DNA of 64,000 nt from contig CAIPKV010000032.1 in the NCBI GenBank assembly GCA_903865745.1, positions 62,001 to 126,000 on the forward strand, read 5' to 3'. Under the pieces are notes generated by a model, which made no database searches, was not told the DNA's origin, and was given only the letters and a program-made list of their open reading frames with translations. Position numbers and translations under genes: made by a program. The DNA comes from an uncultured Verrucomicrobia subdivision 3 bacterium. GTDB lineage: Bacteria; Verrucomicrobiota; Verrucomicrobiia; Limisphaerales; UBA11358. Shown here piece by piece: positions 43,378 to 52,671 of this stretch (position 1 is the first letter of the stretch; every line of letters starts with the position of its first letter).

Positions 43378-44486
43378 TTGAGTGCCGCCGCGACAGCTTC
43401 CGCCAATTTTTGCCGAAACTCAGGATTCTCAATCTTTTCCGCTTCGTGTGGATTGGAAAGATAGCCGCCTTCAATCAAAACCGCCGGTCGCTTTTGTCTC
43501 AGCAGCACGCCCATGAACCGCGCGCGCCGGATGCCGCGATCCTCCTCACCACTGACGCGCAACAACATAGTTTGTAAGCGGACGGCAAGCTGAAGATTTT
43601 CTGCGTCGCAACTATTGTTCGGATACTGGTCATTCCACAAATCACTATAACCGCGCGTGAGGGTCGATGGCATTCCACTTGGTGTTAGACAATAAGTTTC
43701 CAATCCGTTCTGAATTCTATCCGGCGCGGCGGAATTGAAATGCAAACTAATGAAAATATCCGCGTGATGCGCTTCGGCAAAAATGACGCGATTGGAAAGC
43801 GCGATATCGGAATCATTCGTGCGTGTGAGAAAAACTTTCCAGCCATTGGTTTCCAGCAATGGCTTGACGCGCCGCGCCCAGTCCAGCGTGAATTCTTTTT
43901 CAAACCGTCCGTCGAGCACGCTATGCGTCCCGACATTCGCGCCGCCGTGGCCTGGGTCAATGACGATGATTCGGTTGGCGCCAAACACCAGCGGTTCGCC
44001 GAGCAGTAGTGGCTCCAGGTTTTTTTGCAGGTCAAGGCCATAGACGAAAACTTGGTCGTCAATAATCTCCGGTGCGAAGCCGAGATTGATTTCAATGCCG
44101 TTCCAAGTAGCCTCGCGACTACCAATTTCCAGAATCAATTTACCCTGCGACGAGGTGATGACATAACTGGCAACTGGTGAAGTAGAAAATTTGCGCGGCG
44201 CGTTAAGTTTGTTTTTCTGCGCCCAACCATCTAGCGAAGTCCAGGTCAGAATGGGTGCGGGCTGGGAAATCTGCTTAGGCGGCAGATTCAAATGGGTTGT
44301 GGACGCAGGTCGAGAGTTGATGACGGCTGGATTTTTGTTGGGCGGTGTCAGCGCGGATTGGTTGACTGGGTTGGTCAGCGACCATTCCTGAGGTGGCGGC
44401 TGTGCTTCCGAACCCTCATGGACGCTGGTGCAGCCCGCCGCAAGCAAAAGGAGTCCGCCGAAGATGATTGCTGCGCATTTGAACAC
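43374..44486 (-). CDS. N-acetylmuramoyl-L-alanine amidase (Amidase_3), lipoprotein
   Basis: 370 residues. A lipobox (LLLLAAGC) anchors it. Amidase_3 signatures: IIVIDPGHGGANVGT (zinc His), the conserved Glu in FEKEFTLD, ADIFISLHFNSA (second His) and PAVLIEGGYLSNPHEAEKI (catalytic Glu). It cleaves the amide bond between MurNAc and the stem peptide, remodelling peptidoglycan in the periplasm. An N-terminal ~140-residue segment could be a binding domain. It is upstream of and overlaps the epimerase. Confidence 0.92.
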   Translation of the reverse strand: MFKCAAIIFGGLLLLAAGCTSVHEGSEAQPPPQEWSLTNPVNQSALTPPNKNPAVINSRPASTTHLNLPPKQISQPAPILTWTSLDGWAQKNKLNAPRKFSTSPVASYVITSSQGKLILEIGSREATWNGIEINLGFAPEIIDDQVFVYGLDLQKNLEPLLLGEPLVFGANRIIVIDPGHGGANVGTHSVLDGRFEKEFTLDWARRVKPLLETNGWKVFLTRTNDSDIALSNRVIFAEAHHADIFISLHFNSAAPDRIQNGLETYCLTPSGMPSTLTRGYSDLWNDQYPNNSCDAENLQLAVRLQTMLLRVSGEEDRGIRRARFMGVLLRQKRPAVLIEGGYLSNPHEAEKIENPEFRQKLAEAVAAALK

Positions 44487-44542
44487 GCGCCAATTGTGCG
44501 GAAGCGAAAGACGGACTCAAGCTGTTTCCTCATTTACGATTT

Positions 44543-45127
44543 ATGATTTACGATTTACGATTTGTTTGCTTGAAAATTCTTGTCGCCATCACTGGGGCTA
44601 GCGGCGCGCTGTATGCGCAGCGTTTACTCGACAACTTGGATCCGCGCCAGCACGAAATCCATGTTGTACTGAGTAATTACGCTCAGCAGGTCGTCGCCGA
44701 GGAACTGACCGACGGCTTAAAATTGCCCGAGGGCGTTAAACCGCACGGTTTAAAAAGCATGAACGCCCCGTTCGCCAGCGGCTCGAACCCGCCGGACGTG
44801 ATGGTGGTCATCCCTTGCACGATGGGTACGATGGGGCGAATAGCGCATGGTTACAGCGAGGATGTGTTGCAGCGCGCCGCCGACGTTGTATTAAAAGAAA
44901 AGAAGAAGCTCATCCTCGTCCCGCGTGAAACGCCGCTGAACCTCATTCATGTAAAAAACATGGAGCTACTGCTGCTCGCTGGTGCGACGCTAATCCCGGC
45001 CAATCCGAGTTTTTATTCCGGTGCCAAAACGATAATTGAATTGGTGGATACCGTCGTCGCGCGCGTGCTCGACCATATCGGCCTACCAAACCAGATTGCG
45101 CCGCGTTGGGCTGAAGAGCGGGAGTAG
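44543..45127 (+). CDS. ubiX: Flavin prenyltransferase UbiX
   Basis: Makes the prenylated FMN cofactor used by UbiD-type decarboxylases. LKILVAITGASGALYAQRLLD is the flavoprotein signature; VVIPCTMGTMGRIAHGYSEDVLQRAADV and LILVPRETPLNLIHVKNM are typical. The first ~9 residues (MIYDLRFVC) are encoded by an ATTTACGATTTACG simple repeat, so the true start may be the TTG at 44570. With ubiA it suggests quinone synthesis. The stop lies 3 bp before the inverted-repeat cassette. Confidence 0.93.
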   Translation: MIYDLRFVCLKILVAITGASGALYAQRLLDNLDPRQHEIHVVLSNYAQQVVAEELTDGLKLPEGVKPHGLKSMNAPFASGSNPPDVMVVIPCTMGTMGRIAHGYSEDVLQRAADVVLKEKKKLILVPRETPLNLIHVKNMELLLLAGATLIPANPSFYSGAKTIIELVDTVVARVLDHIGLPNQIAPRWAEERE

Positions 45128-45129
45128 GA

Positions 45130-45613
45130 CGAGGATTGAGGATGGAAAATTGAGGATGGCAGATGTAGAACGCGCCAATTAATAATCATGGCAATTATCA
45201 GAAGCTTTCGAGATTTACGGGCGTATCAGCAAGCTCGCAGCGAGGCCAGCAACGTGTTTGAGGCGACCAAGACTTTCCCCAAAGAGGAAAAGTTTTCCAT
45301 GACCGATCAAATTCGGCGCTCGTCGCGCGCCGTCAAATCCATGATTGCGGAGGCTTGGGGACATCGACGTTATCCTGCCGCCTTTGTTAGCAAGCTGACA
45401 GACGCACTCGGTGAAGCCAATGAAACCCAATCGTGGCTGGACGATGCGTTGGACTGCGGTTACCTCAGTATTGCCCAGCACCGGGACTTCGATGCGGCGT
45501 GGCAATCCATCGGCGGCATGATTGCCAATATGATTCTCAAAGCTGACGACTTTTGCCAGAGTGCACGTTAAAAAATGTCTCTGCCATCCTCAATCTTCCA
45601 TTCTCTATCCTCG
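45130..45613 (+). mobile_element. IVS-like inverted-repeat cassette with four-helix-bundle gene (1)
   Basis: 34-bp inverted repeats at 45130-45163 and 45580-45613 match at 31 of 34 positions (arm begins CGAGGATTGAGGATGG). They enclose a single S23/IVP-type gene. The element starts 3 bp after the ubiX stop, and its right arm lies inside the beginning of ubiA. No target duplication is visible. The layout equals that of 23S rRNA intervening sequences (terminal stem plus IVP ORF). Confidence 0.7.
45188..45571 (+). CDS. Four-helix-bundle (S23/IVP-type) protein
   Basis: 127 residues. FRDLRAYQQARSEASNVFEATKTFPKEEKFSMTDQIRRSSRAVKSMIAEAWGHR is the diagnostic opening of the S23/TIGR02436 family; LGEANETQSWLDDALDCGYL follows. 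Family members form pentamers of four-helix bundles and are best known from ORFs within 23S rRNA intervening sequences; the cell function is unknown. It is the sole gene in the inverted-repeat cassette between ubiX and ubiA. Confidence 0.93.
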   Translation: MAIIRSFRDLRAYQQARSEASNVFEATKTFPKEEKFSMTDQIRRSSRAVKSMIAEAWGHRRYPAAFVSKLTDALGEANETQSWLDDALDCGYLSIAQHRDFDAAWQSIGGMIANMILKADDFCQSAR

Positions 45614-46498
45614 CTTCAGAAATGGGGCAGCTTCGTACGCTTCTCGCACACGGTCTTCGCACTACCTTTCGCGTTGGCGGCGATGCTTGTGGCCGCGCGT
45701 GACCAGCGCGGCTGGCCCGGCTGGCGCACTTTCGGGCTGATTCTTGCCGCAATGGTCTGCGCCCGGACGTGTGCGATGGCGTTCAACCGCATCGTGGACC
45801 GTAAGTTCGACGCGCTGAACCCGCGCACAAAGAACCGGCACCTCCCGAGCGGTCAAATTTCTCTAGCCAGTGCAATCTTACTGTGCGCCCTGTCGGCGGT
45901 GGGATTAGTGGCCGCCAGTTACTTTCTCAATCCGCTGTGTTTTTATCTCTCGCCGGTGGCGCTGGTGCTGGTCTGTTTTTATTCGCTGACGAAACGCTTC
46001 ACGGACTACACGCACGTTTTTCTCGGCGTCGCGCTTGCGCTCGCCCCTATCGGGGCCTGGCTCGCGGTGAAGGGCGGCAATCTTTCGCCGCTGGAAATAA
46101 TACAGATGACCTTGCTCGCCTTTGCCGTGATTTTGTGGCTCGTTGGCTTCGACATCATTTACGCGCTGCAAGATTACGAGTTCGACAAGTCGCACGGCTT
46201 GCGCTCGCTCGTCGTCGCGTGGGGACCGCAGAACGCGCTGACCGCCGCGTTTCTCGCGCATATGATTATGTGCGGCGCGTTGTTCGGCTTCGGTCTGTTA
46301 TGCCGGTTCCACGTCGCGTATCTCATTGGCTGGCTGATTATCGTCATTTGCTTGGTGCTGGAGCATTGGATTGCGCGGCGACGCAGTTTGAACTGGATTA
46401 ACATCGCCTTCTTCCGCTTAAACGCGTTGGTGGGTGTAATCTTTCTGGTAGTGGTGGCGGCGGAAGTAATCTTTCAAGGCGGCTTCAAATTACGGTGA
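45575..46498 (+). CDS. ubiA: UbiA-family prenyltransferase (4-hydroxybenzoate-type)
   Basis: 307 residues, eight or nine membrane helices. The first Asp motif AFNRIVDRKFDALNPRTKNR binds Mg-diphosphate; YALQDYEFDKSHGLRS is the second. It attaches a polyprenyl chain to an aromatic acid in the inner membrane. The first 15 codons (MSLPSSIFHSLSSLQ) are supplied by the right arm of the inverted-repeat cassette, so the ancestral N-terminus was probably KWGSFVRFSHTVFALP. Confidence 0.9.
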   Translation: MSLPSSIFHSLSSLQKWGSFVRFSHTVFALPFALAAMLVAARDQRGWPGWRTFGLILAAMVCARTCAMAFNRIVDRKFDALNPRTKNRHLPSGQISLASAILLCALSAVGLVAASYFLNPLCFYLSPVALVLVCFYSLTKRFTDYTHVFLGVALALAPIGAWLAVKGGNLSPLEIIQMTLLAFAVILWLVGFDIIYALQDYEFDKSHGLRSLVVAWGPQNALTAAFLAHMIMCGALFGFGLLCRFHVAYLIGWLIIVICLVLEHWIARRRSLNWINIAFFRLNALVGVIFLVVVAAEVIFQGGFKLR

Positions 46499-46535
46499 GC
46501 CTCAGGCTTCTAGGTGTGAGCGCGGCCTAGTAAAA

Positions 46536-46745
46536 TTAAAACCTCGTTTTGACGCCGCAGGCGCGGGCGATGCACCAGCCGCTTAAGGCTTCGTAAATGG
46601 CAAACAGTCCCGCGCCAACCAAAATCAATCCCCACAACGAATAATCCCCAGCGATGACGATGCCCGCGACCAGACAAAGCGTGCCGATAACACCGCGCGC
46701 AATGCGTCCGGTGCGCTTGAGGTTGGGGCGGAAGAACTCGCTCAC
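46536..46745 (-). CDS. DUF2892-like small inner-membrane protein
   Basis: 69 residues: NLKRTGRIARGVIGTLCLVAGIVIAG and LWGLILVGAGLFAIYEALSGWCIARACG form two hydrophobic helices with the R-x-xR-gxiG and GxCPxY-like pattern of DUF2892 (YgaP-type). Unknown role. The longer overlapping ORF 46510-46779 is in another frame and is a shadow. Confidence 0.7.
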   Translation of the reverse strand: MSEFFRPNLKRTGRIARGVIGTLCLVAGIVIAGDYSLWGLILVGAGLFAIYEALSGWCIARACGVKTRF

Positions 46746-46842
46746 GGCGGGAATCTATCACAGAGTTTTTCCATGGCAAGCCGCGCGCGGCCGCGCGGTT
46801 TTTCTTTACGAAGCAACCCGGCGAAGCAAGAATTGTTGCCGG

Positions 46843-47244
46843 ATGAGACGTGCTCTACGCAGATTTACCCTGACTTGCCTGCCGGTGATTTTCGCCTTTT
46901 CAATTTTCACCACCAACTTGGCAGTGCGGGCAGATACAAACTTAATGGATCCCAGCTTCACTGATGAGAATACGGCGTCGAAACAGTTGACCGAGGTGTT
47001 GAAAAAAAATGGCATCAAGACCGACAGCCTGTTGGATGAACATTTTATCTTCGCCTCCATGTTTTGGGGCGCGGTGGCGGGTGGCTATCTGCTTTACGCG
47101 CGGAAGCAGCGGGAAACCATGCCGCTCATCGGCGGCGTGGCGATGATGGCGGTGTCGTTTATGGTCACGTCATGGTTTTGGATGTCGCTCGCCAGTATTG
47201 GCATCATGATCGCGGTGTGGCGGCTCTCCCGGCAGGGTTATTAA
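46843..47244 (+). CDS. Small exported membrane protein, unknown
   Basis: The ATG at 46843 (MRRALRRFTLTCLPVIFAFS) gives a signal peptide ending LAVRA; the track start at 46654 is antisense to the DUF2892 gene. About 133 residues. Two later membrane segments (FASMFWGAVAGGYLLYA; AMMAVSFMVTSWFWMSLASIGIMIAVW) follow a short charged domain. Not recognised. It shares a bidirectional hairpin with the next gene. Confidence 0.65.
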   Translation: MRRALRRFTLTCLPVIFAFSIFTTNLAVRADTNLMDPSFTDENTASKQLTEVLKKNGIKTDSLLDEHFIFASMFWGAVAGGYLLYARKQRETMPLIGGVAMMAVSFMVTSWFWMSLASIGIMIAVWRLSRQGY

Positions 47245-47250
47245 AATAAA

Positions 47251-47287
47251 AAACCGGAAGCCGCGAACGGCCTCCGGTTTCGAAGCT
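47251..47287 (-). terminator. Intrinsic terminator (surface-repeat gene 1)
   Basis: AAACCGGAAGCCG-CGAA-CGGCCTCCGGTTT, 13-bp stem with one mismatch. On the minus strand it is followed by a T-rich tract, and it may serve both converging genes. Confidence 0.8.
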
Positions 47288-47297
47288 TCAAGTTATT

Positions 47298-47786
47298 TTA
47301 GAACGACCAGTTTACAAAGGGGAAGCCGGTGGCCAGCTTGTCCGGGAATTCCTTGAACCACGGGTTATTCACGGCGATGTTCGCAAAGCCGATCTGCACG
47401 CCGCGCAGGTTGGCTGCGTAATTCACAAAGCCCCACTGGAGGCCGTGGTATTCATTGGCGACATTGACCGCGCCCAGCTGGACGCCGACGAATTTCTGCT
47501 TGCTCCAGTTGAGCATAGCCCAGTCGAGACCGGTGTAACTGTCGGAGTAGTTGACGAAGAAGCCGAGGGCAACGCCCTGGCTGTCGCCTGTGCTGCCATT
47601 GACGAAGCCGAGCGCTAATGAGCTCTGCGGATTCTCGCCCCAGATGCTCAGGGTGATGCCGCTGATTTCAGTGGTCTTGCTGTAGATGGCAATGTCCGGG
47701 GTCAACGAAGCCTGGAAAAAGGGTTCGCCGGCTTTTACGGTGGTGATGGCGGCAACGAGGGCCGTTAGGAGTAATACTTTTTTCAT
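47298..47786 (-). CDS. Exported surface-repeat protein (copy 1)
   Basis: 162 residues with signal peptide MKKVLLLTALVAAITTVKA. The body is made of ~20-residue glycine/asparagine repeats (SLALGFVNGSTGDSQGVALG, FVGVQLGAVNVANEYHGLQWG, RGVQIGFANIAVNN), the 'GxQxGxxN' pattern of LA_2272-like surface repeat proteins, probably a small beta-solenoid or barrel. Paralogue of the next gene; function unknown. Confidence 0.75.
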   Translation of the reverse strand: MKKVLLLTALVAAITTVKAGEPFFQASLTPDIAIYSKTTEISGITLSIWGENPQSSLALGFVNGSTGDSQGVALGFFVNYSDSYTGLDWAMLNWSKQKFVGVQLGAVNVANEYHGLQWGFVNYAANLRGVQIGFANIAVNNPWFKEFPDKLATGFPFVNWSF

Positions 47787-47869
47787 TTTTTATTTTGGTT
47801 GTATTGTGGACGACGGGAATCTTTTAGAGTAATGCCATCGTCAGGGCAATCTCTTTTTCCGCCAATAAG

Positions 47870-47901
47870 AAAACCGGTCGCCGCGAACGGCAACCGGTTT
47901 T
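47870..47901 (-). terminator. Intrinsic terminator (surface-repeat gene 2)
   Basis: AAAACCGGTCGCCG-CGAA-CGGCAACCGGTTTT, 14-bp stem with one mismatch, same CGAA loop as the terminator of copy 1, indicating that gene and terminator were duplicated together. Confidence 0.8.
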
Positions 47902-47920
47902 GAAAGTTAACCAGGGAATC

Positions 47921-48469
47921 TTAGAACGACCAGTTCACGATGGGGAAGCCGGTCGCCAGCTTGTCCGGGAAATCATGGAACCACGGGTTATTCAGCGCGA
48001 TGTTGACCAGGCCAATTTGCACGCCGTGAAGATTTTCCGTATAATTCACCACCGCAAGCTGGAAGCCGTGGAATTCCTGCGCCACATTGACGATGCCTTC
48101 TTGAAAGCCGGTGAACGTGCCTTGCGAAACATTGACCAGACACGGCATGAAAAAGATGCCGCCCTGCCAGCCAACAAAACTGGTCTTGCTGTAATTGGCT
48201 AGACCCCACGCGACGCCCGTGTAGGAGTCGGCGTAGTTATAGAAGCTCCAGGTGAAGCCGCTGCTGTTGCCGGTGCTGCCGTTGACAAAGCCGAGCGCCA
48301 ACGCGCTCTGCGGGTTCTCGCCCCAGATGCTTAGCGCGAGCCCGTTGATCTGGTCGGTCTTCGGCTGAACGGCGATATCCGGCGTCAGGGAGGCTTGGAA
48401 GCCGTGTTCTTCCGCCGACAAACCGGCGGTGCTAACGACGAGGGCGGTGAGGATGAATAGTTTTTTCAT
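47921..48469 (-). CDS. Exported surface-repeat protein (copy 2)
   Basis: 182 residues, signal peptide MKKLFILTALVVSTAGLSA. Same plan as copy 1 (LALGFVNGSTGNSSGFTWSF; FVGWQGGIFFMPCLVNVSQ; HGVQIGLVNIALNNPWFHDF) with one extra repeat, and nearly identical C-termini (PDKLATGFPIVNWSF). Both are followed by their own terminators. Tandem duplication is evident; localisation is likely outer membrane or surface. Confidence 0.75.
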   Translation of the reverse strand: MKKLFILTALVVSTAGLSAEEHGFQASLTPDIAVQPKTDQINGLALSIWGENPQSALALGFVNGSTGNSSGFTWSFYNYADSYTGVAWGLANYSKTSFVGWQGGIFFMPCLVNVSQGTFTGFQEGIVNVAQEFHGFQLAVVNYTENLHGVQIGLVNIALNNPWFHDFPDKLATGFPIVNWSF

Positions 48470-48583
48470 AATTTAATTTAGAACGTCACGTTATCATGTT
48501 TCGTCCGTCTAACAATCAGGTAAACACCTTATACCCCAAGATTAAAAAGATTCAACCGGCAAAATAACTTAGCCAAATGAAAA

Positions 48584-48613
48584 GGCCGGAAGCTGGTTGT
48601 CCGGCTTCCGGCC
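48584..48613 (-). terminator. Intrinsic terminator of eno
   Basis: Perfect 10-bp stem GGCCGGAAGC/GCTTCCGGCC with a 10-nt loop, followed on the minus strand by TTTTCATTT. Confidence 0.82.
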
Positions 48614-48631
48614 ATTGAATTCAATTTTGAG

Positions 48632-49948
<1,317 letters not shown>

Positions 49949-50173
49949 TCAAAGAGGAAATCATAGGAGCCAAACGCCGCGAGTCAAGAATGGCGTTGCG
50001 CCGACCGCAGTTTTAACCGGAAGTTAAGTGGTGGATTAGCCGCGCCGCTTCACCCACCACGTGCATGGGGTGCGGCGCCCAATCATTTTCACGCCGGTAC
50101 AGCGATGCTGACGGACTACCGACCCAAAACCTCCAGATAACGCTCCGGGACGGCAAAAAACGTCGTTATTTGC

Positions 50174-50467
50174 CAAAAGGGGCATCCCCCCTTTTCAAAT
50201 GGGGCGAGAAGTTTTTCAAAAGGGGTGGCAAATCATGGCCATGGGGTGCGACCCTTTCCGAATGGGGCGCACCCCATTGCTCAAGGGGGGCCACCCTTTT
50301 GAAAGGGGGCACGCCCCTTTTGTTTAGGGGTGCCCCCCATTGGCCGAGGGGCGCACCCCTTCCGAAAAGGGGTGCACCCCTTTCCAAAACTTCGTCACCC
50401 CTTTTGAAAAACTTCTCGCCCCTTTCGCAAAGGGGTGCGCCCCTTCTTAAAAGGGGGACACCCCTTG
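50174..50467. repeat. 21-bp tandem repeat array, 14 units (GGGGTGCACCCC type)
   Basis: Fourteen successive units of exactly 21 bp, diverged around AAAGGGGTGCACCCCTTT plus 3 bases; a fifteenth, worn unit follows to 50488. The centre GGGGTGCACCCC is a 12-bp palindrome. It lies in the 730-bp divergent gap between eno and the efflux operon. Both strands stay open because 21 is divisible by three (heptads of RGAPLxx type), but no start site or signal supports a gene. No promoter is obvious elsewhere in the gap. Confidence 0.88.
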
Positions 50468-50653
50468 GCGCTCCTTGGCCAACCCTTGCCGGTGCTGGAC
50501 ACGTACTCGGATAAAGGGGTGCGGCAGGAGCACAGCCTGTTCGCGCGCGCCATCCACAGATAACCGGAAACTGAAATTGCGGCGACGGCGGGATTTATCG
50601 TAACTTGTGGTTTGCAAAAACGGTCTGCCAAGACGGACTGTAGCAATTATTTT

Positions 50654-51889
50654 ATGCCAGAAAAATCTAAAGGCGGTGCTTGGAAATGGATATTAATCAT
50701 CGTCGTCCTCGCAGCAGGCGTGGGCGGTTACTTTTATTTCCGCCAGAGCCATGGGGTCACGCTGAATTTTACCACGGTCGCCGCTTCGCGCGGTGAATTG
50801 ACGGCCACGGTCACCGCGACCGGTACGTTAAACCCCGTGGTGAACGTGACGGTCGGTAGCCAGGTGTCGGGCCGTATCAGTAAGTTGTACGTGGATTACA
50901 ATTCGCCGGTGACCAAAGGCGAGGTGCTGGCGGAGATCGACCCGGCGACGTATCAAGCCGCCATGGAACAGGCCGGGGCGGATCTCGCGAATGCAAACGC
51001 GAATCTGGAATTGCAGCGGGTGGAGTATGACCGCAGTTCGGAGCTCTTCACGAATAAGCTGATCTCGGGTTCGGACTTCGATACGGCGCGGGCGACATTG
51101 CATGAGGCGGAGGCGATGGTGAAAATCAAGCAGGCGTCGCTGAGCAATACGCTGGTGAATCTGGAGTATTGCAAAATCATCTCGCCGGTGGATGGCGTGG
51201 TCATCCAGCGCGCGGTAGAACTCGGCCAGACGGTGGCGTCGAGCTTTAATACGCCGACCATTTTCCAGATTGCGAATGATTTGACCAAGATGCAGATCGA
51301 TTCGAACGTGGCGGAGGCGGATATCGGCGGCGTGGTGGAGGGGCAGGATGTGGATTTCACGGTGGATGCGTACCCGCTGCGCACGTTCCACGGCGAGGTG
51401 CGGCAGGTGCGGAATTCGCCCATCACGGTCAATAACGTGGTGACCTATGACACGGTGATCAGCGTGACGAACGCGGATTATAAACTGAAACCGGGCATGA
51501 CGGCGAATGTCGCCATCATCACGGCGCAACGCGAGGATTCGCTGCGCATCCCGAATGTCGCACTGCGGTTCCGGCCACCGGATAATGCGGTGGTGCTGAC
51601 GAACGCAGTCGGCGGCGTGTCGGTGACGAACACTATGGTGGCCGGCACGGCTCCGCATAAGAACAAGGGGAATCGCGGTATCCGCACGGTGTATGTGCTG
51701 GCGGGTGACGCGGCGGCGCCGCAATTGAAGCCGATGCTGATTAAGACGGGCATCACGGATGGAATTTTCACGGAGGTCGTCGCCGGCTTGAATGAAGGCG
51801 ATAAGGTGGTCACGAGTGTTGCGCAAGCGGATGCGTCCGGCGGCGCGGCGGCGTCCAGTCCCTTCGGCGGCGGCTTCGGGCACCACTAA
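50654..51889 (+). CDS. MacA-like periplasmic adaptor of a tripartite efflux system
   Basis: ATG 50654 (MPEKSKGGAWKWILIIVVLAAGVGGYF) is preferred: short cytoplasmic tail then one membrane helix. About 411 residues. Biotinyl-lipoyl and alpha-hairpin parts follow (GSQVSGRISKLYVDYNSPVTKGEVLAEIDP; LELQRVEYDRSSELFTNKLIS; KIISPVDGVVIQRAVELGQTV), then beta-barrel regions. It links an inner-membrane ABC pump to an outer-membrane channel. It is first in the operon, 18 bp before the ATPase gene. Confidence 0.9.
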   Translation: MPEKSKGGAWKWILIIVVLAAGVGGYFYFRQSHGVTLNFTTVAASRGELTATVTATGTLNPVVNVTVGSQVSGRISKLYVDYNSPVTKGEVLAEIDPATYQAAMEQAGADLANANANLELQRVEYDRSSELFTNKLISGSDFDTARATLHEAEAMVKIKQASLSNTLVNLEYCKIISPVDGVVIQRAVELGQTVASSFNTPTIFQIANDLTKMQIDSNVAEADIGGVVEGQDVDFTVDAYPLRTFHGEVRQVRNSPITVNNVVTYDTVISVTNADYKLKPGMTANVAIITAQREDSLRIPNVALRFRPPDNAVVLTNAVGGVSVTNTMVAGTAPHKNKGNRGIRTVYVLAGDAAAPQLKPMLIKTGITDGIFTEVVAGLNEGDKVVTSVAQADASGGAAASSPFGGGFGHH

Positions 51890-51907
51890 AACAAGTTAGA
51901 AGGAAGC

Positions 51908-52666
51908 ATGAACGCCGTTATCAAGCTCGCGGACATCCACAAGATTTACCATACGGGTGAGGTGGATGTGCACGCGGTGCGCGGCGTGTCGCTGGATATT
52001 GAGCCGGGGGAATTTGTGGCGATCATGGGTTCGAGTGGTTCGGGCAAGAGTACGTTGATGAATATGATCGGCTGTCTCGACCGGCCAACGCGTGGAAATT
52101 ATTTTCTCGATGGACTGGATGTTTCCACGCTGGACCGCGATGACCGCGCGAAGATCCGCAATCAGAAGATCGGGTTTGTATTTCAAGGGTTCAATCTGCT
52201 CTCGCGCACGACGGCGCTCGAAAATGTTGAGATGCCGATGCTGTATAATAATAGCCGCATCTCCGCTGCCGAACAAAAGGAGCGCGCCAACAAGTCGCTC
52301 GAACTCGTCGGGCTGTCCGCGCGCGCCGATCATAAGCCGAACCAGCTTTCGGGCGGTCAGCAACAGCGCGTCGCCATCGCCCGCGCGCTGGTGAACCGGC
52401 CGTCGCTGCTGCTCGCGGATGAGCCGACGGGGAATCTGGACAGCCAGACGAGCATTGAAATCATGGGCGTGTTCCAGAAACTGAACGAGCAGGGCATCAC
52501 CATTGTCATGGTTACGCACGAGCTGGATGTGGCGCGCTATACGAAGCGGATGATTATTCTGCGCGATGGTAAAGTGTTGACGGATGAAAAGGTGGCCGAC
52601 CGTTTTAATGCGGAAAATGAATTAAGAAAATTGCGCGAAGCGCAGGAGGCGGTGAAGCTGGCATGA
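51908..52666 (+). CDS. MacB/LolD-type ABC transporter ATP-binding protein
   Basis: 252 residues. Walker A GSSGSGKSTLMNMIG, Q-loop FVFQGFNLLSRTTA, signature LSGGQQQRVAIARALVNRP, Walker B LLLADEPTGNLD and H-loop VTHELDVA are all intact. The family energises the MacB-type mechanotransmission pump or lipoprotein release. Here the membrane part is a separate gene (53092-54300), from which the ATPase is separated by the inverted-repeat cassette. AGAAGGA ribosome site upstream. Confidence 0.96.
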   Translation: MNAVIKLADIHKIYHTGEVDVHAVRGVSLDIEPGEFVAIMGSSGSGKSTLMNMIGCLDRPTRGNYFLDGLDVSTLDRDDRAKIRNQKIGFVFQGFNLLSRTTALENVEMPMLYNNSRISAAEQKERANKSLELVGLSARADHKPNQLSGGQQQRVAIARALVNRPSLLLADEPTGNLDSQTSIEIMGVFQKLNEQGITIVMVTHELDVARYTKRMIILRDGKVLTDEKVADRFNAENELRKLREAQEAVKLA

Positions 52667-52671
52667 TGCAA

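Noticed and set aside
50174-50467. CRISPR array
   Set aside because: Units are contiguous without unique spacers, and no cas gene is in the window.
50065-50514. 149-aa ORF over the 21-bp array (and the 73-aa ORF on the other strand)
   Set aside because: The open frames follow from a repeat period divisible by three; no ribosome site, and both strands are open.
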